Positions 1-6,559 of a DNA stretch of 6,874 bases are shown in pieces. Position 1 is the first letter of the stretch. Each line of letters opens with the position of its first letter. The stretch lies in contig JAUVIX010000205.1 in the NCBI GenBank assembly GCA_030592565.1, forward strand, positions 1 through 6,874, written 5' to 3'. The position numbers were made by a program, and so were the translations under genes. The notes beneath the pieces were generated by a model. The model saw nothing but the letters and a program-made list of their open reading frames with translations, had not been told where the DNA came from and searched no databases. The stretch is from Chlorobiota bacterium (GTDB lineage: Bacteria; Bacteroidota; Bacteroidia; Bacteroidales; JAADJA01).

Positions 1-30
1 AAAAATCTTTTTCGAAGAGTGCGATTAATC

Positions 31-98
31 ATATCGTACCTGACGGCACTTGGCTTTTGAGGTTGATGTTTTTTACCGACATACTGCCCCTAACGGGC
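31..98. repeat. Degenerate paired short palindromes (intergenic repeat)
   Basis: Two small GC-rich palindromes lie about 50 bp apart in AT-rich DNA. The first, at 36-49, pairs GTACC with GGCAC around TGAC with one mismatch. The second, at 86-98, pairs GCCC with GGGC around CTAAC. Each sits after a short AT-rich stretch (ATCATATC and TTTTACCGACATA). I recall paired CCC-TAC-GGG type palindromes as a frequent intergenic repeat of Bacteroidetes genomes, and these look like a decayed copy, but that identification rests on memory and not on a search. No gene is associated. Positions 1-35 show nothing else that I can support. Confidence 0.35.
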
Positions 99-304
99 CT
101 ACGCGTCAACTTAAGACTGTTAATAGCTGATATACAGCGCATAAAATTATTTGATAAATGTTTGCACCCCTCACCTTAATCCTCTCCCAACAGGAGAGGA
201 AAGGCCTGCGCGACAGCTTCTTCCCTCTCCTTGAGGAGAGGGATAGGGTGAGGTGAAATCTAACAATCATCAACAAAATGGCTCTTAAGTTGACACGTAT
301 GCCC
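95..304. repeat. About 210-bp segment bounded by 22-bp inverted repeats; possible MITE or IS remnant
   Basis: The left arm (95-116) and the reverse complement of the right arm (283-304) match at 20 of 22 positions; both carry GGGC, TACG and the 12-mer GTCAACTTAAGA. The arms end in GGGC on the outside and lie next to short GC palindromes on both sides. The interior (117-282) has no transposase reading frame and is largely occupied by the palindrome at 165-256. The structure fits a non-autonomous element or an IS reduced to its ends. I see no clear target-site duplication, so mobility is inferred. It could instead simply be two oppositely oriented copies of one intergenic repeat. Confidence 0.45.
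165..256. repeat. REP-like CTCTCC/GGAGAG palindromic element with two hairpins
   Basis: The outer arms CACC-TCACC (165-175) and GGTGA-GGTG (247-255) are inverted copies. Over the full arms 165-187 and 235-255, 18 of 21 aligned positions match, with two extra bases in the left arm. Inside are two perfect hairpins: CCTCTCC/GGAGAGG with loop CAACA (181-199), and CCCTCTCC/GGAGAGGG with loop TTGA (223-242). Palindromes built on CCTCACCC...CTCTCC are scattered through many bacterial genomes as intergenic repeats, and this looks like one of them. There is no T-tract after either hairpin, so a terminator role is not supported. It lies inside the 22-bp inverted-repeat pair at 95-304. Confidence 0.7.
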
Positions 305-476
305 TACGGGATTAGTTCTGTCAGGAACATCAGTATAAAACGTGTTTACACAGTCTATCCCAAGGTTCTTAAAGCTCTGTGAAAAGGTAAGGGTAGTTCC
401 TTCAAAGTGAAAAGAGTAATTTTTATAGTATAATGGATGTTGAAAATCTAATGACATAATGAATAGCATTCATCCA

Positions 477-558
477 AAATCCAATAGTGTTTTGGACTAA
501 AAAGGTCTTAAATCCAATGGTGTTTTGGATAAAAATGTCCAAAATCCAATGGTGTTTA
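477..558 (+). repeat. Two and a half copies of a 32-33 bp tandem repeat upstream of the ATPase gene
   Basis: The core aaatccaatRgtgttttgga occurs at 477-496 and 510-529, and its first 16 bases recur at 542-557. Copies begin 33 and 32 bp apart. The first two full units match at about 28 of 33 aligned positions. Within the repeat, TCCAAAA and TTTTGGA half-sites alternate: TCCAAAA at 473-479 and 538-544, TTTTGGA at 490-496 and 523-529. They therefore form inverted pairs both across and between units. The array ends about 28 bp before the proposed ATG of the ATPase at 586. This placement fits an operator array or a recombination target; neither is proven. The unequal unit lengths argue against a coding repeat. 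Confidence 0.8.
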
Positions 559-568
559 AATTATTTTG

Positions 569-576
569 TATATTTG
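569..576 (+). promoter_or_regulatory. Possible -7 element (TATATTTG) of the ATPase gene
   Basis: TATATTTG fits the Bacteroidetes -7 consensus TAnnTTTG exactly. It lies ten bases before the ATG at 586, which would give a leader of only a few bases. No TTTG or TTG box is seen 19-21 bp upstream, where copy 3 of the tandem repeat sits instead, so this promoter is weakly supported and might rely on an activator bound to the repeat. Confidence 0.35.
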
Positions 577-585
577 CCGAAAAAA

Positions 586-1953
586 ATGAAACGGTTTTTT
601 GAATCATACCTGGCTTCGTGGAAGGATAACCCTAACCGCAAACCTCTTATTGTCAGGGGTGCACGGCAGGTTGGCAAGACCTATACAATCGAAAAATTTG
701 GAAAGGAATCTTTTGAATATTATTTAAGGGTCAATCCGGAACAGGACGATAGTCTTAAAACAATATTTAAAAGCAGGAATCCGCAACTTATTGCCGGTGA
801 ACTATCTGTTCTGTATGGCGTTCCGGTTATTGAAGGTAAAACACTGCTTTTTATTGATGAAATTCAAATATTGCCTGAGGCAATTGTTTCATTAAGGTAT
901 TTTTATGAGCAAATGCCCGGATTACATATTATTGTTGCAGGATCGTTACTCGACCACACTTTGAATGAGCTTCCCTATTCTATGCCGGTCGGCAGGGTAG
1001 AATTTGCTTATATGTATCCGCTTAATTTTATGGAGTTTTTAATTGCAAATGAACAGGAAAGTCTGGTAGATTATATCAGTGATTTTTCTTTTGAGCGGCA
1101 ATATAGTGAGGCAATCCACCGTAGAATGTTAGAATATTTAAGACTTTATTTTTTTATTGGAGGAATGCCTGAAGCTGTCAGGGTATATGCTGGCAGTAAG
1201 AATCCGGTTGAAGTTGGAAAGGTACATACAGGAATTATAACTTCTTTTCAATACGACTTTGCAAAATACGGTACGCGTAAACAACATGAATATCTGAAAG
1301 AATGCCTTAGTTATTCTGCAAATAATGTCGGTAAAAAAGTCAAGTATTCGGCCATCAATAAAAGTGCACACTCATCATACCTGAAGGAGGCATTGTTAAA
1401 GCTGGAAATGAGCCGGATTATTCATCTTGTCCGCAAAACAAGATCATCAAAGGTTCCAATTAATCAGTATGTTGATAACGATGTTTTCAAACCTGTCTTT
1501 TTGGATATTGGGCTGGTATGTAACATGTCGAATATAAAGCTTACGGATATTCAAAACCTGATTACTGATTTTGAAGGGGCGTTGGCAGAGCAGTTTGTTG
1601 GACAGGAACTTATATCCTCTTTTGAATATTATGAGGATGCTAAATTATATTATTGGGTGCGAGAAGAAAAGAACGCTAATGCGGAAATTGGTTTTCTTTT
1701 TCAAATTGAAAATAAAATCTACCCCATTGAGGTAAAAGCTGGGAAAACAGGCACTTTAAAGTCGTTACAAGTATATCTTGCAGAAAAAAAAGAAGAAACC
1801 GGAATACGTCTTAATACGGATATGCCGACTGTTGGTGAAAATCTTACGGCAAACGTGAACATCAAAAAGCAAAAGTATAGCTTTACATACAATCTTGTTT
1901 CGTTACCGATGTATTTTGCAGCAGACTTAAGCCGGATAAGCAGGGAAAGGTAA
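586..1953 (+). CDS. AAA-type P-loop ATPase with C-terminal DUF4143 domain
   Basis: A 455-residue cytoplasmic ATPase; biological role unknown for most of this family. Visible motifs (numbered from the ATG at 586) are Walker A GARQVGKT (25-32), Walker B LLFIDEIQ (87-94), sensor-1-like VAGS (117-120) and PVGR (134-137). The DUF4143 half follows, with GGMPEA (192-197), FLDIGL (305-310), GALAEQFVGQEL (331-342) and a PD-(D/E)XK nuclease-like end, AEIGFL then PIEVKAG (380-386). Relatives usually read AEVDF at the first of these; here the Asp is Gly369, so nuclease activity is doubtful. The length is near-normal for the family. The reading frame is open back to a GTG at 487, but those 33 codons run through the tandem repeat, and the family normally begins with MKRF-like sequence, so I chose 586. 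No partner gene is close enough to suggest an operon. Confidence 0.9.
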   Translation: MKRFFESYLASWKDNPNRKPLIVRGARQVGKTYTIEKFGKESFEYYLRVNPEQDDSLKTIFKSRNPQLIAGELSVLYGVPVIEGKTLLFIDEIQILPEAIVSLRYFYEQMPGLHIIVAGSLLDHTLNELPYSMPVGRVEFAYMYPLNFMEFLIANEQESLVDYISDFSFERQYSEAIHRRMLEYLRLYFFIGGMPEAVRVYAGSKNPVEVGKVHTGIITSFQYDFAKYGTRKQHEYLKECLSYSANNVGKKVKYSAINKSAHSSYLKEALLKLEMSRIIHLVRKTRSSKVPINQYVDNDVFKPVFLDIGLVCNMSNIKLTDIQNLITDFEGALAEQFVGQELISSFEYYEDAKLYYWVREEKNANAEIGFLFQIENKIYPIEVKAGKTGTLKSLQVYLAEKKEETGIRLNTDMPTVGENLTANVNIKKQKYSFTYNLVSLPMYFAADLSRISRER

Positions 1954-2049
1954 AAATTACCACATAAAAGGGAGCCAAAACTACACTCCATCCCAATTAT
2001 TCAACAATTCGGTGATAAAAATTTCATATTCAGCCGGGCTTGAAGCATT

Positions 2050-2081
2050 TTTGCAAAGTCAATTAAAAAAGTGTAATTTCG
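2050..2081 (+). promoter_or_regulatory. Bacteroidetes-type promoter candidate for the kinase/regulator operon
   Basis: TTTG at 2050-2053 is followed after exactly 20 bp by TAATTTCG at 2074-2081, one base away from the TAnnTTTG consensus. The expected transcript start, around 2086, would leave a leader of about eight bases before the ATG at 2094. The rest of the 140-bp gap (1954-2049) shows no convincing terminator; GGAG (1971-1974) and CTCC could pair across an 11-base loop, but no T-run follows. Confidence 0.5.
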
Positions 2082-2093
2082 ACATTTGTAAAA

Positions 2094-3143
2094 ATGAAAA
2101 ACAAAAATAGCAAAACACAGCTTATTCTGAAAAACGTAAAAGACATTTTATTGGTTACCGTATTAGGTATGGGTGTCTCACTTTTGTTTTACAGCAGCTT
2201 TGAAATCTACCTGCGTCATATTGGTGCGAATGCTGTCTACTCTGCAATAATAGGTACCTTTCTCTGGAAAGGAAATGTTGTGGTCAGCTTTTTTGTATTG
2301 AAGCGAATAAACATAAAGGCTGAACCCGTTAAAGCCATAAGATGGCAGCTTGGGGCGATGTTTATCTATACAACAATTGCATTGGTCTTTGTTAATTTTT
2401 TATGGTCAGTGTTTGTTTATAAAGATAGCTCATATATTTTTACAACAGGAGGGTTTTATACGATTTTAATCCAGTTTATTATCACTGTCATTATCGCTTC
2501 GATATTAATATCAGTCTCATTTTTCAAATCGTGGAGAGAGGCTGTTGTTAATGAGGAAAAGCTGAAACGCGAAAGTATAGCTCTGCAATACAAAGCATTA
2601 AAAAACCAGGTTAATCCCCATTTTCTGTTTAATAGTCTGAATACGCTTACTTCTTTGGTTTACCAAAATCAGGAAACTGCTGTAAAATTCATAAAACAAC
2701 TGTCGGATATTTATAGATATATTCTTGAACATGAAAGTAATGAGTTAGTTATGGTAAATGAGGAAATTGATTTTGTACGAAAATATGCATTTCTTCAGAA
2801 GATTAGATTTGGAGAAAATCTTGATGTTGAGATAAATACAGATAATAGTAAAGGGATGTTTATTGTTCCTGCCTCAGTTCAAATGCTTGTTGAAAATGCC
2901 ATTAAGCATAATATTGTTTCGTCGGAATATCCTCTTACGATTGAGATTTATTGTGATAGGGATTATATCATCGTGAGGAACAACCTTCAACGAAAATCTG
3001 TTGTTAAGGATTCGGGCGGAATAGGTCTTGGAAATATACGTTCAAGATATAGCTTTCTTACAGATAAACAATTGATTACTGAAAAAAATGACAAAGAGTT
3101 TGTTGTAAAACTTCCACTTCTGACAAAAACAGAAAAGATATGA
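2094..3143 (+). CDS. LytS/YehU-type membrane sensor histidine kinase (His_kinase, PF06580-like)
   Basis: A 349-residue inner-membrane sensor kinase that should autophosphorylate on His176 and pass the phosphate to the LytTR regulator encoded next to it. Four hydrophobic segments (about 15-36, 47-69, 87-108 and 122-144) form the sensor part, with no large periplasmic domain. A charged helical linker (about 148-172) leads to the family signature QVNPHFLFNSLNTL (172-185). The ATPase part has the N-box ENAIKHN (267-273) and the glycine-rich GGIGLGNI (308-315). All key residues are present, so it is probably active. The ligand is unknown; such short four-helix sensors may sense a membrane signal or work with another membrane protein. 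Its stop overlaps the next start as ATGA, indicating translational coupling. The start at 2094 follows an A-rich stretch and a promoter-like site. Confidence 0.93.
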   Translation: MKNKNSKTQLILKNVKDILLVTVLGMGVSLLFYSSFEIYLRHIGANAVYSAIIGTFLWKGNVVVSFFVLKRINIKAEPVKAIRWQLGAMFIYTTIALVFVNFLWSVFVYKDSSYIFTTGGFYTILIQFIITVIIASILISVSFFKSWREAVVNEEKLKRESIALQYKALKNQVNPHFLFNSLNTLTSLVYQNQETAVKFIKQLSDIYRYILEHESNELVMVNEEIDFVRKYAFLQKIRFGENLDVEINTDNSKGMFIVPASVQMLVENAIKHNIVSSEYPLTIEIYCDRDYIIVRNNLQRKSVVKDSGGIGLGNIRSRYSFLTDKQLITEKNDKEFVVKLPLLTKTEKI

Positions 3144-3898
3144 GAGTGCTGATAATTGAAGATGAAAAGCTTGCTGCCGACAGGTTGGAAATGCTAATCA
3201 AGCAATATGATCCTGCAATTGAAATTACCGGCAGGCTTGATTCGGTAAAAAGTAGTGTGAAATGGCTTGGCGCCAACCCACAACCCGACCTTGCTTTTCT
3301 GGATATACAACTGGCTGATGGGCTGAGCTTCGAAATTTTTGAGCAGACAATACTTGACAGCCCTATCATCTTCACAACAGCTTTTGATGAATATGCCGTA
3401 AGAGCTTTTAAGGTAAACAGTATTGATTATTTGCTTAAACCAATTGACCTTGATGAACTTACAGTCGCCATCGAGAAATACAAAAGAATCCAGCCACAGC
3501 CTGATACTGAACCACGCCAGCATATTTTTGATAAGGTGTTAAATTTGCTAACCGATAATTATAAACGAAGGTTTGTGATAAAGGTTGGCGAGCATATCCG
3601 CTCTGTTCCGGTTGAAGAAATACTCTATTTTTACAGTCTGGAAAAAGCAACATATCTTCATACTTCTGGCGACCGTAACTATGTTATCGACTACTCACTC
3701 GAACAGATTGAGAACCTCATCGACCCAAAGATGTTCTTCAGGATAAATCGCAGATATATAATTTCGTTAACTTCTTTTACCGACATAATTGCATATACAA
3801 ACAGCCGCCTGAAAATAGAATTGCTCCATTCTGACGATAATGATGTAATTGTTGCAAGGGAAAAAACTTCTGATTTTAAGAAATGGCTTGATAGGTAG
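3140..3898 (+). CDS. LytTR-family response regulator
   Basis: A 252-residue cytoplasmic DNA-binding regulator and cognate partner of the upstream kinase. The receiver domain (1-116) has the acidic pocket E7/D8, phosphoacceptor Asp55 in FLDIQL, Thr79/Thr80 in IIFTTA and Lys100 in LLKP, so it looks fully functional. A short Pro/Gln-rich linker (117-127) precedes the LytTR domain (about 143-252), recognised by IKVGEHIRSVPVEEILYF (147-164), FFRINRRYIISL (199-210) and VAREK (238-242; relatives usually have VSREK). LytTR proteins bind short direct repeats near promoters and usually activate a few nearby genes. The receptor gene 309 bp downstream on the same strand is therefore the leading target candidate, by position only; I could not identify an obvious direct-repeat binding site in that gap. 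ATG overlaps the kinase stop by four bases. Confidence 0.95.
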   Translation: MRVLIIEDEKLAADRLEMLIKQYDPAIEITGRLDSVKSSVKWLGANPQPDLAFLDIQLADGLSFEIFEQTILDSPIIFTTAFDEYAVRAFKVNSIDYLLKPIDLDELTVAIEKYKRIQPQPDTEPRQHIFDKVLNLLTDNYKRRFVIKVGEHIRSVPVEEILYFYSLEKATYLHTSGDRNYVIDYSLEQIENLIDPKMFFRINRRYIISLTSFTDIIAYTNSRLKIELLHSDDNDVIVAREKTSDFKKWLDR

Positions 3899-3938
3899 GT
3901 TATTGATGAGTTTTTGAAAAGAGTTTTGAAATGAGCTG

Positions 3939-3969
3939 TTGACAAATTTAACGAATTTCACTATCTTTG
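3939..3969 (+). promoter_or_regulatory. Near-consensus Bacteroidetes promoter upstream of the receptor operon
   Basis: TTG at 3939-3941 (within GTTGAC) is followed after exactly 20 bp by TATCTTTG at 3962-3969, an exact TAnnTTTG match. Transcription would start around 3975, giving a long leader of about 230 nt before the receptor ATG at 4208. This is the strongest promoter candidate in the window. The same 20-bp spacing is seen in the kinase promoter candidate. No convincing terminator of the kinase/regulator operon is seen between 3899 and 3938. Confidence 0.6.
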
Positions 3970-4207
3970 CTGTCTCTTATTTTTAAAATATTGCAATTGA
4001 TGAAACATTTTTCTTCAATTACTCTTTTGAATTAATATTTAAAACAATGATAACATCAGACTATACAGAAATTGAGCAAAAAAAGTACAATTAATATTAT
4101 TCTGAAAATGTAATAATTCCCCAAAAAAATCGTCTATTATTTATTCAACTTTTTAGATGTATAAATTAACGGAGGCAATCAAAAATTAATTTCTTTATTT
4201 TTAATAG
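3970..4207 (+). other. AT-rich 5' leader/intergenic stretch with a possible 64-nt stem-loop
   Basis: This gap contains no gene that I can support. Near the expected transcript start, an imperfect stem-loop spans 3981-4044: an outer stem TTTTAAAATATT (3981-3992) with AATATTTAAAA (4034-4044), one bulged base; and an inner stem AATTGATGAA (3995-4004) with TTCTTCAATT (4011-4020), one mismatch and a six-base loop. Two very short ATG frames occur, of 11 codons (4000-4035) and 15 codons (4047-4094). The sequence is so AT-rich that chance pairing is likely. No known riboswitch pattern is recognised. Confidence 0.3.
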
Positions 4208-6559
4208 ATGAAAGCGTTTTTTACAATTATTCTTTTTCTGTTTTTGCTGGTAGTTCCACGGGAGATTTCGGCTGAGGTTACTAATCCTGACACTAAATTC
4301 ACAATAAGCGGATACATTAAAGACGCAGAGACCGGTGAAGATTTGATTGGCGCCACAGTTTATGTTCAAGAGCTAAAATCAGGCACAACCTCAAACGAAT
4401 ATGGTTTTTATTCCATTACTCTTTCATCCGGCGAATATTCGCTCCGGTTTTCGTATCTTGGTTATGAGAGCTATGAAAAGAAAATCAACCTAAATGAGAA
4501 TATTACTCTTAATGTGGAACTGAGTACTCAGAACCAGGAACTTTCGGGAGTTGTAATTACGGAAAAGGCCTTAAACGAAAATATCACGCAAACGGAGATG
4601 AGCTCTATAAAGATGAATATAAAAACCATTAAGGAAATTCCTGCTATGATGGGTGAGGTTGACATTATCAAGGTAATTATTCTACTCCCTGGTGTTCAGG
4701 CGATTTCGGAAGGCGGATCAGGGTTTAGCGTCAGAGGCGGGAGTATGGATCAGAATCTTATCCAGTTGGATGAAGCTACGGTTTATAATGCATCACACCT
4801 GATGGGTTTCTTCTCAGTGTTCAACAATGATGCTATAAAAGATGTAAAATTGTACAAGGGTGATATCCCTGCTTCTTCCGGTGGACGGCTTTCGTCCCTC
4901 CTTGATATCAGAATGAAAGATGGAAACTCTAAGAAATTTTCGGGAACCGGTGGTATAGGAACAATAGCAAGCCGCCTTACACTCGAAGGTCCTATTGTTA
5001 AAGATAAAGCATCTTTCATAGTTTCGGGCAGGAGGACTTATGCCGACGTTTTTCTTAAATTGTCCGAAGATGCTGATAACAGGCAGACAAGGATATATTT
5101 TTATGATTTTAATGCAAAGGTCAATTACAACATAGATGAGAATAATCGGATTTTCGTTTCGGCATATTACGGGAAAGATGTTTTTAAAAACAGTCTTTTT
5201 AAAATGGGATGGGGAAACAATACTTTTACTGCAAGGTGGAACCATCTGTTTTCGCAAAGGTTGTTTTCCAATTTTTCAGTCATTCATTCACGTTTTAGTT
5301 ATGAACTCGGCGTGCCTGAGGGGGAGGTCAATTCGTTTGAGTGGAAATCGAATATGACTGATAATGGGGTAAAGGCTGACTTTACTTATTTTCTTAATTC
5401 TTCAAACACCATTAAATTCGGAGTAAGTTCTATCTTTCATAAGTTTGTTCCGGGGACAGCAAAAGGCCTTGGAGCGGAATCAGTTTTGGAAGAGTATAAG
5501 GTGCCGGATATCAATGCATTAGAATCAGGAATATATATAAGTAATGAGCAAAAAATCGGGTCGAGGTTTACACTAAAATATGGATTGCGATTCTCATTGT
5601 TCCAAAATGTCGGGCCAGCCACAATTTATAATTATAATGAACAATATGAGGTTACCGATTCGACAGTTTATGGTAGCGGTGTTTTCTTTAGTCCGTATGG
5701 AGGGCTTGAACCTCGTTTGGGTGCCGTATTTCTTATTAATGAAGCGTCGTCGGTAAAAGTTAGTTATTCCAGAACCAGGCAGTATATTCATCTTGCACAA
5801 AACTCGACAGCCGGAACACCACTTGACATTTGGTTTCCATCATCTCCTAATGTAAAGCCGGAAATTGCAGACCAGTTTGCAGTCGGATATTTCAGGAATT
5901 TTTTGGAAAACAGAATAGAAGCTTCTGTAGAAGGTTATTACAAAAAGATTAATAATGCAGTTGACTTTAAGGATCATGCAGAATTGTTGCTTAACAAATA
6001 TCTTGAAGGTGAGTTGAGATACGGTGAAGCGCATGCCTATGGACTTGAATTTCTTGTCCGATACAATCTTAATAAATTTTCGGGATGGGTTAGTTACACT
6101 CTTTCAAAAACAGAGAAGAAAATTGACGGTATTAATGATAACCAATGGTATCCTGCTACCTATGACCGCCCGAATGATGTATCTATTGTGGTAACGTACG
6201 ACTTGAGCAAACGGATTTCATTTGGAGCAACCTGGGTATATTCTACAGGCTCGGCCGTGACTTTCCCAACCGGTAAATTCGAGTTTGGGAATATTTTTGT
6301 CCCTGTATTCAGCAGTAGAAACGGATACAGGATGCCTGACTATAACAGACTTGACCTTGCGGTAACTTTGAAACGAAAAGATAAACCTGATAAGAAGTGG
6401 GACTGGAACCTGAATCTTTCGGTTTATAATGCATACGGGAGAAAAAATCCCTGGGTCATAAATTTTAAACAGGAAGCGGATGATCCAAGCCAGACTTATG
6501 CAGAAATGATATACCTGTTTGGAATAGTACCGGCAATAACATTTAATTTTTCTTTTTAA
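4208..6559 (+). CDS. TonB-dependent outer-membrane receptor with carboxypeptidase-regulatory-like N-domain
   Basis: A 783-residue outer-membrane active transporter, driven by TonB-ExbBD; substrate unknown. A signal peptide (1-22, hydrophobic FFTIILFLFLLVV, probable cut after ISA) is followed by a CarboxypepD_reg-like beta domain (about 31-106: ISGYIKDAETGEDLIGATV, then GTTSNEYGFYSI). The plug domain (about 133-236) shows IPAMMGEVDIIKVIILLPGVQ, GFSVRGGSMDQNLIQLDEA, NASHLMGFFSVFN and SGGRLSSLLDIRMKDG. The rest is a beta-barrel ending in aromatic Phe783, as expected for BAM-dependent insertion. The length is well below typical SusC proteins (about 1000 residues), and the partner is a DUF4249-like lipoprotein and not SusD, so it is a separate receptor class. 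No clear TonB box is identified; VVIT (115-118) between the N-domain and plug is a candidate. TAG directly precedes the ATG in frame, which fixes 4208 as the first possible ATG. Confidence 0.93.
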   Translation: MKAFFTIILFLFLLVVPREISAEVTNPDTKFTISGYIKDAETGEDLIGATVYVQELKSGTTSNEYGFYSITLSSGEYSLRFSYLGYESYEKKINLNENITLNVELSTQNQELSGVVITEKALNENITQTEMSSIKMNIKTIKEIPAMMGEVDIIKVIILLPGVQAISEGGSGFSVRGGSMDQNLIQLDEATVYNASHLMGFFSVFNNDAIKDVKLYKGDIPASSGGRLSSLLDIRMKDGNSKKFSGTGGIGTIASRLTLEGPIVKDKASFIVSGRRTYADVFLKLSEDADNRQTRIYFYDFNAKVNYNIDENNRIFVSAYYGKDVFKNSLFKMGWGNNTFTARWNHLFSQRLFSNFSVIHSRFSYELGVPEGEVNSFEWKSNMTDNGVKADFTYFLNSSNTIKFGVSSIFHKFVPGTAKGLGAESVLEEYKVPDINALESGIYISNEQKIGSRFTLKYGLRFSLFQNVGPATIYNYNEQYEVTDSTVYGSGVFFSPYGGLEPRLGAVFLINEASSVKVSYSRTRQYIHLAQNSTAGTPLDIWFPSSPNVKPEIADQFAVGYFRNFLENRIEASVEGYYKKINNAVDFKDHAELLLNKYLEGELRYGEAHAYGLEFLVRYNLNKFSGWVSYTLSKTEKKIDGINDNQWYPATYDRPNDVSIVVTYDLSKRISFGATWVYSTGSAVTFPTGKFEFGNIFVPVFSSRNGYRMPDYNRLDLAVTLKRKDKPDKKWDWNLNLSVYNAYGRKNPWVINFKQEADDPSQTYAEMIYLFGIVPAITFNFSF

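Noticed and set aside
1..60. An open plus-strand frame from the window edge ending at TGA (58-60), possibly the tail of an upstream gene
   Set aside because: Only 19 codons are visible and they overlap the degenerate palindromic repeat. No family could be recognised, so it is not annotated as a gene.
165..256. The double hairpin as a CRISPR remnant or transcription terminator
   Set aside because: There are no regularly spaced identical direct repeats with unique spacers and no cas gene, and neither hairpin is followed by a T-tract.
260..469. A 69-codon reading frame on the minus strand in the repeat-rich region
   Set aside because: It runs through the right-hand inverted repeat and a short palindrome, has no recognisable domain and no promoter-like site that I can support. 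It is best explained as an open frame through repeat DNA; a decayed gene fragment cannot be fully excluded.
477..558. The tandem repeat as a CRISPR array
   Set aside because: The units are directly adjacent with similar sequence throughout, so there are no distinct spacers.
487..585. A 33-residue N-terminal extension of the ATPase from a GTG codon
   Set aside because: These codons lie within the tandem repeat, whose 32- and 33-bp spacing does not keep the frame, and the family's usual N-terminus begins at the ATG at 586.
4000..4094. Two mini reading frames (11 and 15 codons) in the receptor leader
   Set aside because: They are too short and AT-rich to separate from chance, and no ribosome-binding signal precedes them.
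4171..4175. GGAGG as a Shine-Dalgarno site for the receptor
   Set aside because: It is 32 bases ahead of the ATG at 4208, too far to act there, and no nearer ATG in a useful frame follows it.
4208..6559. The receptor as a SusC homologue of a glycan-uptake locus
   Set aside because: It is only 783 residues long, the downstream gene is a DUF4249-like lipoprotein and not SusD, and no glycoside hydrolase gene is seen in the window.
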